DNA from: JBHIDQ01 sp046760155 | GTDB taxonomy: Bacteria; Chloroflexota; Dehalococcoidia; Dehalococcoidales; RBG-16-60-22 | Length of the DNA stretch: 12,098 bases | NCBI GenBank assembly: GCA_046760155.1 | Contig: JBHIDQ010000043.1 | Location: 1 to 12,098, forward strand | Reading direction: 5' to 3' | Shown: positions 1 to 6,287 of the stretch, in pieces | How the letters are laid out: each line of letters opens with the position of its first letter | How positions within the stretch are numbered: the first letter of the stretch is position 1 | Program-made: the position numbers and the translations under genes | The notes under the pieces: model-generated | What the model was told of the DNA's origin: nothing | The model's database searches: none | What the model saw: the letters and a program-made list of their open reading frames with translations, nothing else

Positions 1-782
1 CCGGTGGAAACGTAAATCACGTCTGAATCGCGTGGGTCAATCCAGACATAGCGGGCGAGGTTGTCACCCGACCAGATCGCTGTCCACGAATCACCTCCGT
101 TGGTAGTTCGGTATACCTTGCCTTTGGTCCTGTCAAACATTACGCCCATCTGCTCCCGACCGGCCCACTCACCGCTGGAGATTTCTCCCGCGGCGTAGAC
201 GATATCAGGGTCATGCGGGTCAACCGTGAAGCCGCGAAAGGTGATGCCCTGTTCTCTGATGCCATTGACCTTGAGTGACCAGGTCTCGCCACCATCGGTG
301 GACTTGTATACGCCGCGCTGCCCGGTGAGACCGCTCCACAGCACGTCAGGATTGTGGGGGTCAACCGTAACCGAAAAGACCGGGATGGCATCCCCGCTGG
401 GACCGGTGCGGGCGTCAATGCCCGTATTGGCAGGAAACCAGGTCTGACCACCGTCTTCACTCTTGTGCAAGCCCGCCCAGGCGTCCGTGACGTACATGAT
501 ATCCGGGTTGTCAGGCCGCATACGGATATCATAGCCAATTCCGCCGTGCGGACCACCGAGCTTTTTCCAGACATATGAGCTTGTCTGCTCAGCATTGCTT
601 TGTATAAGACTGCTGAACTGACCACCCGTCGTGGCAACTTCAGCATTGGAACCGTTGAGAATGTTGGAAGGTACCGCCACAGCAAGAAACAAAAGAACCG
701 TGAAGGCCGCTGCCCTGCCAGCACCCTTTCCGGCTCGCTGAATCAGGTAGTTCTTAATTCTAATCTTCTTACTTGCCTTCAT
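1..782 (-). CDS. Exported Asp-box/BNR-repeat beta-propeller protein, 3' end cut by window edge
   Basis: About 260 codons are visible; the gene runs off the left edge. The N-terminus is Lys/Arg-rich, followed by a hydrophobic stretch at about residues 24-38, so the protein is probably exported or membrane-anchored. From residue 70 on it is made of propeller blades. Asp boxes (S-x-D-x-G-x-T-W type) lie at residues 108-115 (SEDGGQTW), 161-168 (STDGGETW) and 226-233 (TTNGGDSW). They alternate with strands of the type D-P-x-x-P-D-x-x-Y (DPHNPDVLW, DPHDPDIVY). This is the architecture of sialidase-like, sortilin/VPS10-like and Ycf48-like propellers, which bind or cleave glycans or act as scaffolds; the sequence does not say which. 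The ATG at 782 is the first possible start, because an in-frame TAA lies five codons upstream. No clear Shine-Dalgarno is present. The gene follows the glycosidase gene by 48 bp on the same strand, so co-transcription is likely. Confidence 0.85.
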   Translation of the reverse strand, partial: MKASKKIRIKNYLIQRAGKGAGRAAAFTVLLFLAVAVPSNILNGSNAEVATTGGQFSSLIQSNAEQTSSYVWKKLGGPHGGIGYDIRMRPDNPDIMYVTDAWAGLHKSEDGGQTWFPANTGIDARTGPSGDAIPVFSVTVDPHNPDVLWSGLTGQRGVYKSTDGGETWSLKVNGIREQGITFRGFTVDPHDPDIVYAAGEISSGEWAGREQMGVMFDRTKGKVYRTTNGGDSWTAIWSGDNLARYVWIDPRDSDVIYVST

Positions 783-830
783 TTTAATCCAGTAGACTTA
801 TGACCTGTGGCAAAGAAGCTATTTCCATTT

Positions 831-3125
831 TCATTCTAAGCGCCGGGCGCTGTAAATACCTTCGGTATGGATACCATAGTACATTCTCCACACTCCTGCA
901 ATCCTGATTACCGTCACGTCGCTCGGTGCGTGGTATCCCTGAGCGGATAAGACCAGGTCGGGAGAGGTTAAGGCTTTGCCATTCCTATCAAGAGTTAAAA
1001 CGTAGACGCCCTCATAAGAGTTGCAGTAGAGCTTGATAGTTTCACCGTCCATCACCAGCTCCGGCCCGTCTATCTGGTCGCGCATCGCCTCGTTCCGGCT
1101 GTCAACCACGACCGACCGAGGCATCCAGTTCAGGCCATCCGGCGAGGTAGCACTTATCAGGTAATCAATTGGCGCCGCTTTGCCGCTGAAAGGGTCGGTC
1201 TTGCCGAACCTGTTCTCGCCGGACGAGCCGCGGTAGACCATAAGGTAAGTTCCATCCGCAAGCTCAATTACAGTAGGGGCAGCCACGTTTTGAGCGTCAT
1301 ATTCTCCCTGCCGCCCCGTCTCTATCCTGAAGCCTTCTTCAATAGTCCAGTCCAGACCATCGGCTGATATTGCGCTGACAATGCCTGTCTCCGGGGTAGG
1401 ACCGGCGTCAGTCGGTGAGCCCTGGAAGTACATGCGCCATCTAGCTGTCTCTCCCGAGGGCATTTTCGGAACATGCGCAACTGGAAGTCCTATCACGGAG
1501 GGAAAAGTAGCCCACTTCAGGCGGATACCATCTTCTTGAGTCCACTTTATTCCATCACCCGAGACGGCGGAATAGACCTGCCCCTCAAAGCCTGCCGCCT
1601 CCGGCTCCATCGAGTAATACATCCGGAACCTTCCGTCATCGATTTGTACCACGTCGGCGTCGCAGTATGTACCGGGAATAAGCACTTCCTCTTCCTGCCA
1701 TTGTTCTCCGGTCGGCTCCTTCACACTTTTGGGCGGTCCGGGCTCCGGCTGAATAGAAAAATCGCCTTCTACGTATACCGGACTCTGACTCAGCTCGATT
1801 GTGGAAGTATCTCCAGTTATCTCTCTCCCATACATATCGGTTACCAGGATTCCACCCGCGGCTCCGGTGGGGATACTGCCAGTGCCCCAGAGGACATATA
1901 TCTTCTCTCCATTTACCTGAAAAGCGTACTGACCCTCATTAAGTTTCTCAGCAGAGGTAAATCCATCCAGCTTCGAAATCATCGTTGCCAAGGCATAGTA
2001 GGCTGGCCTTTTTTCGTCCGGTCCAACAATCAGGGCGGACTGCTGGAACTCTTCCGGGGCGAAGGAAGGGGCCTTGAAACTCGTGTAGAATATCTTGTCC
2101 ACCTCTAGGCCGAAAGAGAGTATATAGCTCTTGACCAGGATACGGGCCTGTTCCTCGGGGGAAATATCTCTGCCATCGAAAGAAGGTCCCGAGCGATGCT
2201 GGGCTTCAGTCACCCATATCGGCTTATCGATACCATATTTGGCTAGCAATTCGGTGAACCGGGGCACATTTAGCTCATCACTGGCACCAATGGAGTGGAT
2301 ATTGGCAATGTCAAAGTACTGGCTTCCTTTTTCCAGTACCGGTTCCCAGAAAGAAACCATCTGGGGCTCCATGCCGGCCATACCGGCGTGCAATACCTTT
2401 GCCTCCGGGTCAGCCGCCTTTACTGCCTGATAAGTGACCTTCAGTACCTCTAGATAGTCTTCCGGCGAGCCGTTAAAGAAGGAGTTAAAGCCTTCTTGCA
2501 TTGAGGGTTCATTACCGGCCTCCCAGTGCTTGATTGGGAACTTTAGTCCTGGCATATCATTATCACCGTCTCCGTCATATCTTTCCACCAGGGATGAGAC
2601 AAACGTTCGATAAGCCTCCATATCGTACGGTTTGCGCCTCTCCTTTCCCATCTCCCTCTCAAATACTATGCCTCCGGTACCTGCCCCTCCCCAATTAGCT
2701 TGGTCCCAACCGGCAAAAGGCCAGATTGTGGCTAATGTAGCGAAGCCATAGTCCTGCGCCTGCCAGACATACCTGTCCATCTCTTGCCAATCATATTCTC
2801 CTTTTTGCCTCTCAATCCTCCCCCAGATAAAGGGCCCGGGGTGAGGCCTGTCCCATCTGATTCCCAGTTTGCTTAGCTCTTCAGCATCGTGTGTAGCACC
2901 CAGAAAGCCAAAGTGGGCACTGAGGAGTTCGTCTGAAAGGGTAGTCATTCTTGCACCAGATAACGGCTCAGAAGAGGTTTCCGGCGTTTGAGACGATTTC
3001 TCCGCTGTTTCCGGCAATGGAGATGATGGTGCACCGCGAGGCTGAGTGGAGCAAGCAGCAAGCCATATTACACTCGAGGTCACCGCAATCGTCAGGAGAA
3101 TTCTAGTGACGTTCTTAGTTCTCAT
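831..3125 (-). CDS. Lipoprotein glycoside hydrolase: GH-A TIM barrel fused to a GH43/GH32-like beta-propeller
   Basis: The protein is 764 aa with this start. Residues 1-25 are a lipoprotein signal ending in the lipobox LAAC (Cys25). A Pro/Ser/Thr/Glu-rich linker (26-60) places the enzyme outside the membrane. Residues about 65-390 look like a clan GH-A (beta/alpha)8 barrel: HWEAGNEP carries the usual acid/base (Glu206) and PIWVTEA the usual nucleophile (Glu307), followed by a beta domain to about 470. Residues about 475-764 repeat strands of the type R-x-M-Y-Y with S-x-D-G-x-x-W motifs at 522-528, 587-593 and 661-667, as in five-bladed GH43/GH32/GH130-like propellers. The likely role is cleavage of an extracellular polysaccharide; the substrate cannot be read. 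A start 14 codons upstream (ATG at 3167) is possible, but the chosen ATG gives a standard signal peptide and lies downstream of a TATAAT at 3156-3161. The longer start would lie upstream of that box. Exact GH family not certain. Confidence 0.88.
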   Translation of the reverse strand: MRTKNVTRILLTIAVTSSVIWLAACSTQPRGAPSSPLPETAEKSSQTPETSSEPLSGARMTTLSDELLSAHFGFLGATHDAEELSKLGIRWDRPHPGPFIWGRIERQKGEYDWQEMDRYVWQAQDYGFATLATIWPFAGWDQANWGGAGTGGIVFEREMGKERRKPYDMEAYRTFVSSLVERYDGDGDNDMPGLKFPIKHWEAGNEPSMQEGFNSFFNGSPEDYLEVLKVTYQAVKAADPEAKVLHAGMAGMEPQMVSFWEPVLEKGSQYFDIANIHSIGASDELNVPRFTELLAKYGIDKPIWVTEAQHRSGPSFDGRDISPEEQARILVKSYILSFGLEVDKIFYTSFKAPSFAPEEFQQSALIVGPDEKRPAYYALATMISKLDGFTSAEKLNEGQYAFQVNGEKIYVLWGTGSIPTGAAGGILVTDMYGREITGDTSTIELSQSPVYVEGDFSIQPEPGPPKSVKEPTGEQWQEEEVLIPGTYCDADVVQIDDGRFRMYYSMEPEAAGFEGQVYSAVSGDGIKWTQEDGIRLKWATFPSVIGLPVAHVPKMPSGETARWRMYFQGSPTDAGPTPETGIVSAISADGLDWTIEEGFRIETGRQGEYDAQNVAAPTVIELADGTYLMVYRGSSGENRFGKTDPFSGKAAPIDYLISATSPDGLNWMPRSVVVDSRNEAMRDQIDGPELVMDGETIKLYCNSYEGVYVLTLDRNGKALTSPDLVLSAQGYHAPSDVTVIRIAGVWRMYYGIHTEGIYSARRLE

Positions 3126-3157
3126 GCCAACTGTCCAAAGTGTTGCTATGTTGGCAT
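3124..3157. repeat. 8-bp inverted repeat over the -10 box and start codon of the glycosidase gene
   Basis: The left arm ATGCCAAC (3124-3131) and right arm GTTGGCAT (3150-3157) are perfect complements separated by 18 nt. The right arm overlaps the -10 box and the left arm overlaps the start codon. A third copy of ATGCCAAC lies at 3260-3267. This could be a repressor operator or an RNA hairpin around the start; which one cannot be told from sequence. Confidence 0.4.
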
Positions 3158-3161
3158 TATA
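3156..3161 (-). promoter_or_regulatory. Putative -10 box upstream of the glycosidase gene
   Basis: On the minus strand this reads TATAAT, a perfect sigma-70 -10 match. Transcription would begin near 3149, leaving a leader of about 24 nt to the ATG at 3125. The -35 region at a 17-bp spacing (TTTCAA) is poor, so an activator or a weak promoter is implied. Its position inside the upstream extension of the reading frame argues for the shorter protein start. Confidence 0.4.
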
Positions 3162-3167
3162 GAACAT

Positions 3168-3806
3168 ATCTCACTGAATTGAAAGGTTTCGAGGGAAGAT
3201 AAGCTGGTAGGCAAATTCTACTGGCGGCTATCCCTAGGAGGATAACTGAATAAATTACTATGCCAACGAAACACTAGCGAGACTAAAATTAAACATGACT
3301 TATGGTTCAATGTAGCAACGTATTGCACAGTTTCCTATGTTGTTTACGATGATAACCGGGTTGATGAACCACTAGATATGCCTCGCGGCATGCGTGAGGG
3401 AGACGACCTATATGCCGGCCTATATGTAATAGCTGTAGCGGGGTTCTATTTGGCTTTTTTCATCGACATACTTGAGTATGTCACCGACCCGGCGTGATGC
3501 TTCGACCGTGATTGGAAAGAAATTGTCAAACTGTGTATTATTCCAGTTCATCTTCGTCAGTACAAGAATTTCCTTTGCTAAAAACTTTGGAGTTTGTTCC
3601 ACTTTTAATCTTCTCGTATGCCCCATAACAACCAGGGACGGGTAGGGGAAGGGCGGATTTAGTTGACATAAAATTTCCAAAAACGTATTCGTGATTTTTA
3701 TATTGCGTACTCTATGGCATAAAATGTACGATTAGCTATATGGTGCAATAGGGAAGTTAATTATCCAAATGAATCTGATACTAGCTATTGGCATAAAGTC
3801 TAATTT
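3168..3806. other. AT-rich intergenic region of about 640 bp holding the Argonaute remnant
   Basis: Apart from the PIWI-like remnant (3420-3680), the glycosidase promoter and one ATGCCAAC copy (3260-3267), I see no gene here. The parts at 3168-3419 and 3681-3806 have frequent stops on the minus strand and lower GC than the flanking genes. That is what eroding sequence around a lost gene would look like. No transposon end, terminal repeat or tRNA is visible. Confidence 0.6.
3420..3680 (-). pseudogene. C-terminal PIWI-domain remnant of a prokaryotic Argonaute
   Basis: This 86-residue frame, opened only by a TTG at 3680, reads like the last part of a prokaryotic Argonaute PIWI domain. It contains LTKMNWNNTQFD (residues 41-52), then FPITVEASRRVGDIL (55-69), and ends in RYSYYI at the stop. 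LTK-x-NWN, P-I-T and A-x-x-V-G-x-I-L in this order, with an aromatic C-terminus, are typical of pAgo tails. Full pAgo proteins are several hundred residues long. Here the frame meets an in-frame TAA at 3732-3734, and the next gene ends at 3807, so the N, PAZ and MID regions and most of PIWI are absent. The surrounding DNA is more AT-rich than the neighbouring genes. I read it as a decayed, 5'-truncated gene. TtAgo's last catalytic Asp lies in a LADR context; the matching stretch here (EASRR) has no Asp, which would fit an inactive type. Family recognition is from memory of motifs, not from a search. Confidence 0.7.
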
Positions 3807-4871
3807 CTAGGTGCAATTCGACCCTGGCTGGTGAGAAATCACGCGATTGATGATTTGGTCTTTAGCCGCAACCTTAGTATCATTACCAATGACACATTGC
3901 TTAAGGACAGTGCTCATCCCAATATTGACACCTCGCCACAGTACCGTCTCCTCAAGGCTGGCGTCATCTTCAATATTACAATCTGGCCCAATAATCACCG
4001 GCCCCTTGATGTGCACCCTTTGACCTATCCGGCACCCGCTGGCGATTATGGCTGGCCCGGTTATTTGAGCTGAAGGGTGGATAACGACATTTCGGTCACA
4101 CCATACCTCATCTTTTCTCAGGCGCTCAATTAGTACGCTTTTTGCTTTTGAGAGTAAAAGGTCGCAGTTTAGACACAGATATTTCTCTGTCGTTCCCATA
4201 TCTAGCCAGTTACCACGGAAATTATAGCCATAAACCGGTTCACCCCGATCAAGAAGGAGTGGAAAGAGGCCTTTCTCAAACATATAGTGGCTATTGGCGG
4301 GCACATATTTCAGAACTTCGGGCTCAAGTATATAAATGCCGGCATTTATCCAGTTAGAGGTAACTTGGTCTGGACTCGGTTTTTCAACAAAGCGCTGTAT
4401 CCTACCATCACGGTCAGTATCAACCACCCCAAAGGCGCAGGGATTATCTACCCAGGTCAAGGCGATGGTCGTCTTGGCTTCTTTATGCCGGTGCAAGGCT
4501 AGCATATCGGCAATATCAAGGTCGGTGAAGATATCTCCGTTGAGAACAACAAAAGTATCATTTAAGTATTGCTCTGCATTCTTGACCGCTCCGGCAGTTC
4601 CCAGTGGGCGGCTCTCTAAGGCATAAGTCAACTGCACTTCAAATTTACTGCCATCTCCAAAGTAATCCTGGATGACTTCAGGGAGATAGCTCAGTGCTAG
4701 GATGATGTCCCTAGCGCCAAATTTCTTGAGGTAAGCAATGGTATGCTCCAAAAAAGGCCGATTCAGCACTGGCAACATGGGTTTGGGTATGGCATGGGTT
4801 AGCGGCTGCAGTCGTGTACCTTCACCACCAACCAGAATAATTGCTTTCAAGGCTGATTGTGACTTTGACAC
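3807..4871 (-). CDS. Sugar-1-phosphate nucleotidyltransferase with left-handed beta-helix tail (mannose-1-phosphate guanylyltransferase-like)
   Basis: A 354-aa cytoplasmic enzyme that should join a sugar 1-phosphate and an NTP to give an NDP-sugar and pyrophosphate, feeding polysaccharide or glycoprotein synthesis. Residues 8-240 form the nucleotidyltransferase domain. The signature loop GGEGTRLQPLT (15-25) is followed by Lys30-Pro31, the nucleotide-sensing GTAGAVK (91-97), the metal-binding NGD (111-113), FVEKP (161-165), NAG (176-178) and WLDMGT (222-227). Residues about 251-345 are hexapeptide repeats with alternating Ile/Val, a left-handed beta-helix as in GMPP and GlmU-like proteins. Length and layout fit bacterial GMP-mannose pyrophosphorylase-like proteins, but a glucose-1-phosphate enzyme (UTP or dTTP) cannot be excluded. 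The start is GTG at 4871 with no good Shine-Dalgarno. It lies about 25 nt from the predicted transcription start of the promoter at 4903-4931. Confidence 0.9.
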   Translation of the reverse strand: MSKSQSALKAIILVGGEGTRLQPLTHAIPKPMLPVLNRPFLEHTIAYLKKFGARDIILALSYLPEVIQDYFGDGSKFEVQLTYALESRPLGTAGAVKNAEQYLNDTFVVLNGDIFTDLDIADMLALHRHKEAKTTIALTWVDNPCAFGVVDTDRDGRIQRFVEKPSPDQVTSNWINAGIYILEPEVLKYVPANSHYMFEKGLFPLLLDRGEPVYGYNFRGNWLDMGTTEKYLCLNCDLLLSKAKSVLIERLRKDEVWCDRNVVIHPSAQITGPAIIASGCRIGQRVHIKGPVIIGPDCNIEDDASLEETVLWRGVNIGMSTVLKQCVIGNDTKVAAKDQIINRVISHQPGSNCT

Positions 4872-4902
4872 TTTAGTTCAATCTAGTTCAAATTTTTATC
4901 CT

Positions 4903-4931
4903 AGAATACTATGAGTTAAGCTTGTAGTCAA
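4903..4931 (-). promoter_or_regulatory. Promoter of the nucleotidyltransferase gene
   Basis: On the minus strand, TTGACT (4926-4931) and TATTCT (4903-4908) are separated by exactly 17 bp, a sigma-70-type arrangement. The predicted start of transcription, near 4896, lies about 25 nt before the GTG start codon. Confidence 0.55.
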
Positions 4932-4954
4932 GAATACTCCTTTCTTTTCTTGAC
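4927..4954. repeat. Inverted repeat joining the two divergent -35 boxes
   Basis: GTCAAGAA (4927-4934) and TTCTTGAC (4947-4954) are perfect 8-bp complements around a 12-nt pyrimidine-rich centre. Each arm contains most of a -35 box, so the two promoters fire away from a symmetric core. Part of the symmetry is forced by the -35 consensus; the extra AAG/CTT bases are not. Confidence 0.45.
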
Positions 4955-4978
4955 AGTCATCAAGCAGGGGCTTAAAAT
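4950..4978 (+). promoter_or_regulatory. Promoter of the tandem VOC gene
   Basis: TTGACA (4950-4955) is a perfect -35 box, and TAAAAT (4973-4978) matches five of six -10 bases. The spacer is 17 bp. The predicted leader to the ATG at 5037 is about 50 nt and carries a strong Shine-Dalgarno. This is the best promoter in the window. Confidence 0.65.
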
Positions 4979-5020
4979 AACCCTAGAAATTGCCTATTGA
5001 ATTCATAATTGGGCGCCTTG

Positions 5021-5027
5021 AAGGAGG
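5021..5027 (+). promoter_or_regulatory. Strong Shine-Dalgarno of the VOC gene
   Basis: AAGGAGG lies 9 nt before the ATG at 5037 and settles that start. It is stronger than the translation signals of the other genes here, which suggests high expression. Confidence 0.8.
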
Positions 5028-5036
5028 ACACGAAAT

Positions 5037-6071
5037 ATGGCAAAAGTAAGCCCAGCCAAAGTCAAGGTTACCGGAATCCAGCAGGTGTGCATTGTGGTTA
5101 ATGACCTGCGGAAGACGGTGGAGGACTTCTGGAATATCTTGGGCATCGGCCCATGGGCGATTTTCCCATTTGGGTCTCCGGTAATTCCTGACCTCAAATA
5201 TTATGGTGAACCAGCTTGGGGCAAGTACCTGGGAGCTATAGTCCAGGTAGGACCAGTAGAGCTTGAGTTGTTCGAAACCGTTGAGGGGGCCTCCGTTTAT
5301 CAGGATTGGATAAACGAGCACGGAGAGGGACTTCACCACGCCAAATTCTTGGTTGAAGATTTGAATGTGGTGAGAGTCGAAAAAGCAATGGCTGAGCTTG
5401 GTTTCCCCAGTATAACCGGGGGACATTTCGGCCCTCCCGAATACAAAGGCCACTTCAGTTATTTTGATCTTCGTAAACCTCTCAAGTTTATATGGGAGAC
5501 AAGTAACCGGACTGGGGGTACACCTTACGGGGCTACTTTCTATCCGGAAGACCCGAAAGCCAAAAGCCCGGCGAAAGTTAAGGTTACCGGGATAAAGCAG
5601 ATCGGTGTTTGTGTTAAGGACGTGTTCAGCACCGCGGAGAACTATTGGAATATACTGGGCATTGGTCCTTGGGAGGTTCGTGAATGGGGGTCTGCGGTGC
5701 TTTATCACCGGACTTATCACGGTAAGCCAGCCTGGGGTAAGGAGAGGATAGCCCACGCCTATTTAGGTGATTTGGAGTTTGAGTTAGTCCAACCTATTGA
5801 GGGAGACTCAGTTTATCAGGACTGGATTGGCGAACATGGCGAAGGACTGCATCACCTGAAGTTCTTGTGTGATGATATTGATGAGGTGGTACGATTACTG
5901 ACCGAGCAGGGTTTCCCCAGTATACAGGGCGCCCACTTCGGCGAAGACCTTACGAAAAAACCGGGCGGCTTTAATTACCTTGATATTCCACCTACCCATT
6001 GTATCTGGGAGCCAGTCCATAAGCCCAAGACCCTACCGGTGCAACCTTTTGCTCACGTTCCAGCAGACTAA
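5037..6071 (+). CDS. Tandem two-domain VOC (glyoxalase/bleomycin-resistance fold) protein
   Basis: The protein is 344 aa, a direct duplication of one VOC module: domain 1 at about residues 8-160, domain 2 at about 178-330. Both halves begin SPAKVKVTGI, share NILGIGPW, continue with VYQDWI-x-EHGEGLHH, and end in an I-W-E strand. In VOC metal enzymes such as methylmalonyl-CoA epimerase, the ligands are an N-terminal His, a Glu/Gln, a second His and a C-terminal Glu. Here the second His (H100/H101, H272/H273), acidic strands (VELELFE, LEFELVQ) and C-terminal Glu (E154, E325) are present. The N-terminal His position is Gln in both halves (Q16 and the IKQ at 186-188). It may act as a lyase, epimerase or dioxygenase on a small organic acid or CoA thioester, or only bind a ligand. 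The start is certain because of the Shine-Dalgarno and promoter. Confidence 0.85.
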   Translation: MAKVSPAKVKVTGIQQVCIVVNDLRKTVEDFWNILGIGPWAIFPFGSPVIPDLKYYGEPAWGKYLGAIVQVGPVELELFETVEGASVYQDWINEHGEGLHHAKFLVEDLNVVRVEKAMAELGFPSITGGHFGPPEYKGHFSYFDLRKPLKFIWETSNRTGGTPYGATFYPEDPKAKSPAKVKVTGIKQIGVCVKDVFSTAENYWNILGIGPWEVREWGSAVLYHRTYHGKPAWGKERIAHAYLGDLEFELVQPIEGDSVYQDWIGEHGEGLHHLKFLCDDIDEVVRLLTEQGFPSIQGAHFGEDLTKKPGGFNYLDIPPTHCIWEPVHKPKTLPVQPFAHVPAD

Positions 6072-6167
6072 ATTTAAATAAACTTATCTCATAAGGTGGT
6101 AGTCTTTATTCTTGCTTCTGGGTATCTTAAGAAAGCTTATTGCCTTGGATGAAGTCTACCAATCTAG

Positions 6168-6239
6168 GGGCTCGTAGCTCAGCGGCAGAGCGGTCGGCTC
6201 ATAACCGATTGGTCGTAGGTTCGAATCCTGCCGAGCCCA
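6168..6239 (+). tRNA. tRNA with CAT anticodon (elongator tRNA-Met, or tRNA-Ile2 if modified to lysidine)
   Basis: The 72-nt gene folds fully: acceptor GGGCTCG/CGAGCCC, D stem GCTC/GAGC, anticodon stem GTCGG/CCGAT with loop CTCATAA (anticodon CAT), T arm GTAGG-TTCGAAT-CCTGC, and discriminator A at 6239. CCA is not encoded; the next bases are CTT. It is not the initiator, because it has a paired G1-C72 end and lacks the GGG/CCC anticodon stem. The anticodon arm and variable loop (GGCTCATAACCG, TGGTCGTAGG) look more like bacterial tRNA-Ile2(CAU) as I remember it than elongator Met, but I cannot decide this without a covariance model. Confidence 0.93.
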
Positions 6240-6287
6240 CTTAAATTATCCATTGTATCAATACTATGTTCAGTTCAGTTAAAGACC

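Noticed and set aside
140..724. Minus-strand 194-codon open frame at the left end
   Set aside because: It lies in another frame over the BNR-repeat gene (1-782). Its translation is Arg/Ser/Pro-rich with no family motif, while the overlapping frame shows clear Asp boxes.
1473..2108. Plus-strand 211-codon open frame
   Set aside because: It is antisense to the glycosidase gene, has no recognisable motif or ribosome binding site, and the minus frame has catalytic motifs.
3246..3497. Plus-strand stretch of about 80 codons without stops, with internal ATGs (for example at 3378)
   Set aside because: It has no start codon with a ribosome binding site, overlaps the Argonaute remnant antisense, and its translation matches nothing I know.
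4983..5756. Minus-strand 257-codon open frame opposite the VOC gene
   Set aside because: It is antisense to a gene with a strong promoter, a strong Shine-Dalgarno and clear duplicated domains. Its internal similarity comes only from that duplication.
6082..6110. Small stem CTTAT-CTC-ATAAG after the VOC gene as a terminator
   Set aside because: The stem is only 5 bp, AT-rich, and lacks a following T-run.
6168..6239. tRNA as an integration (att) site for a mobile element
   Set aside because: No integrase, no direct repeat of the tRNA 3' end elsewhere in the window, and the flanking genes are ordinary metabolic genes.
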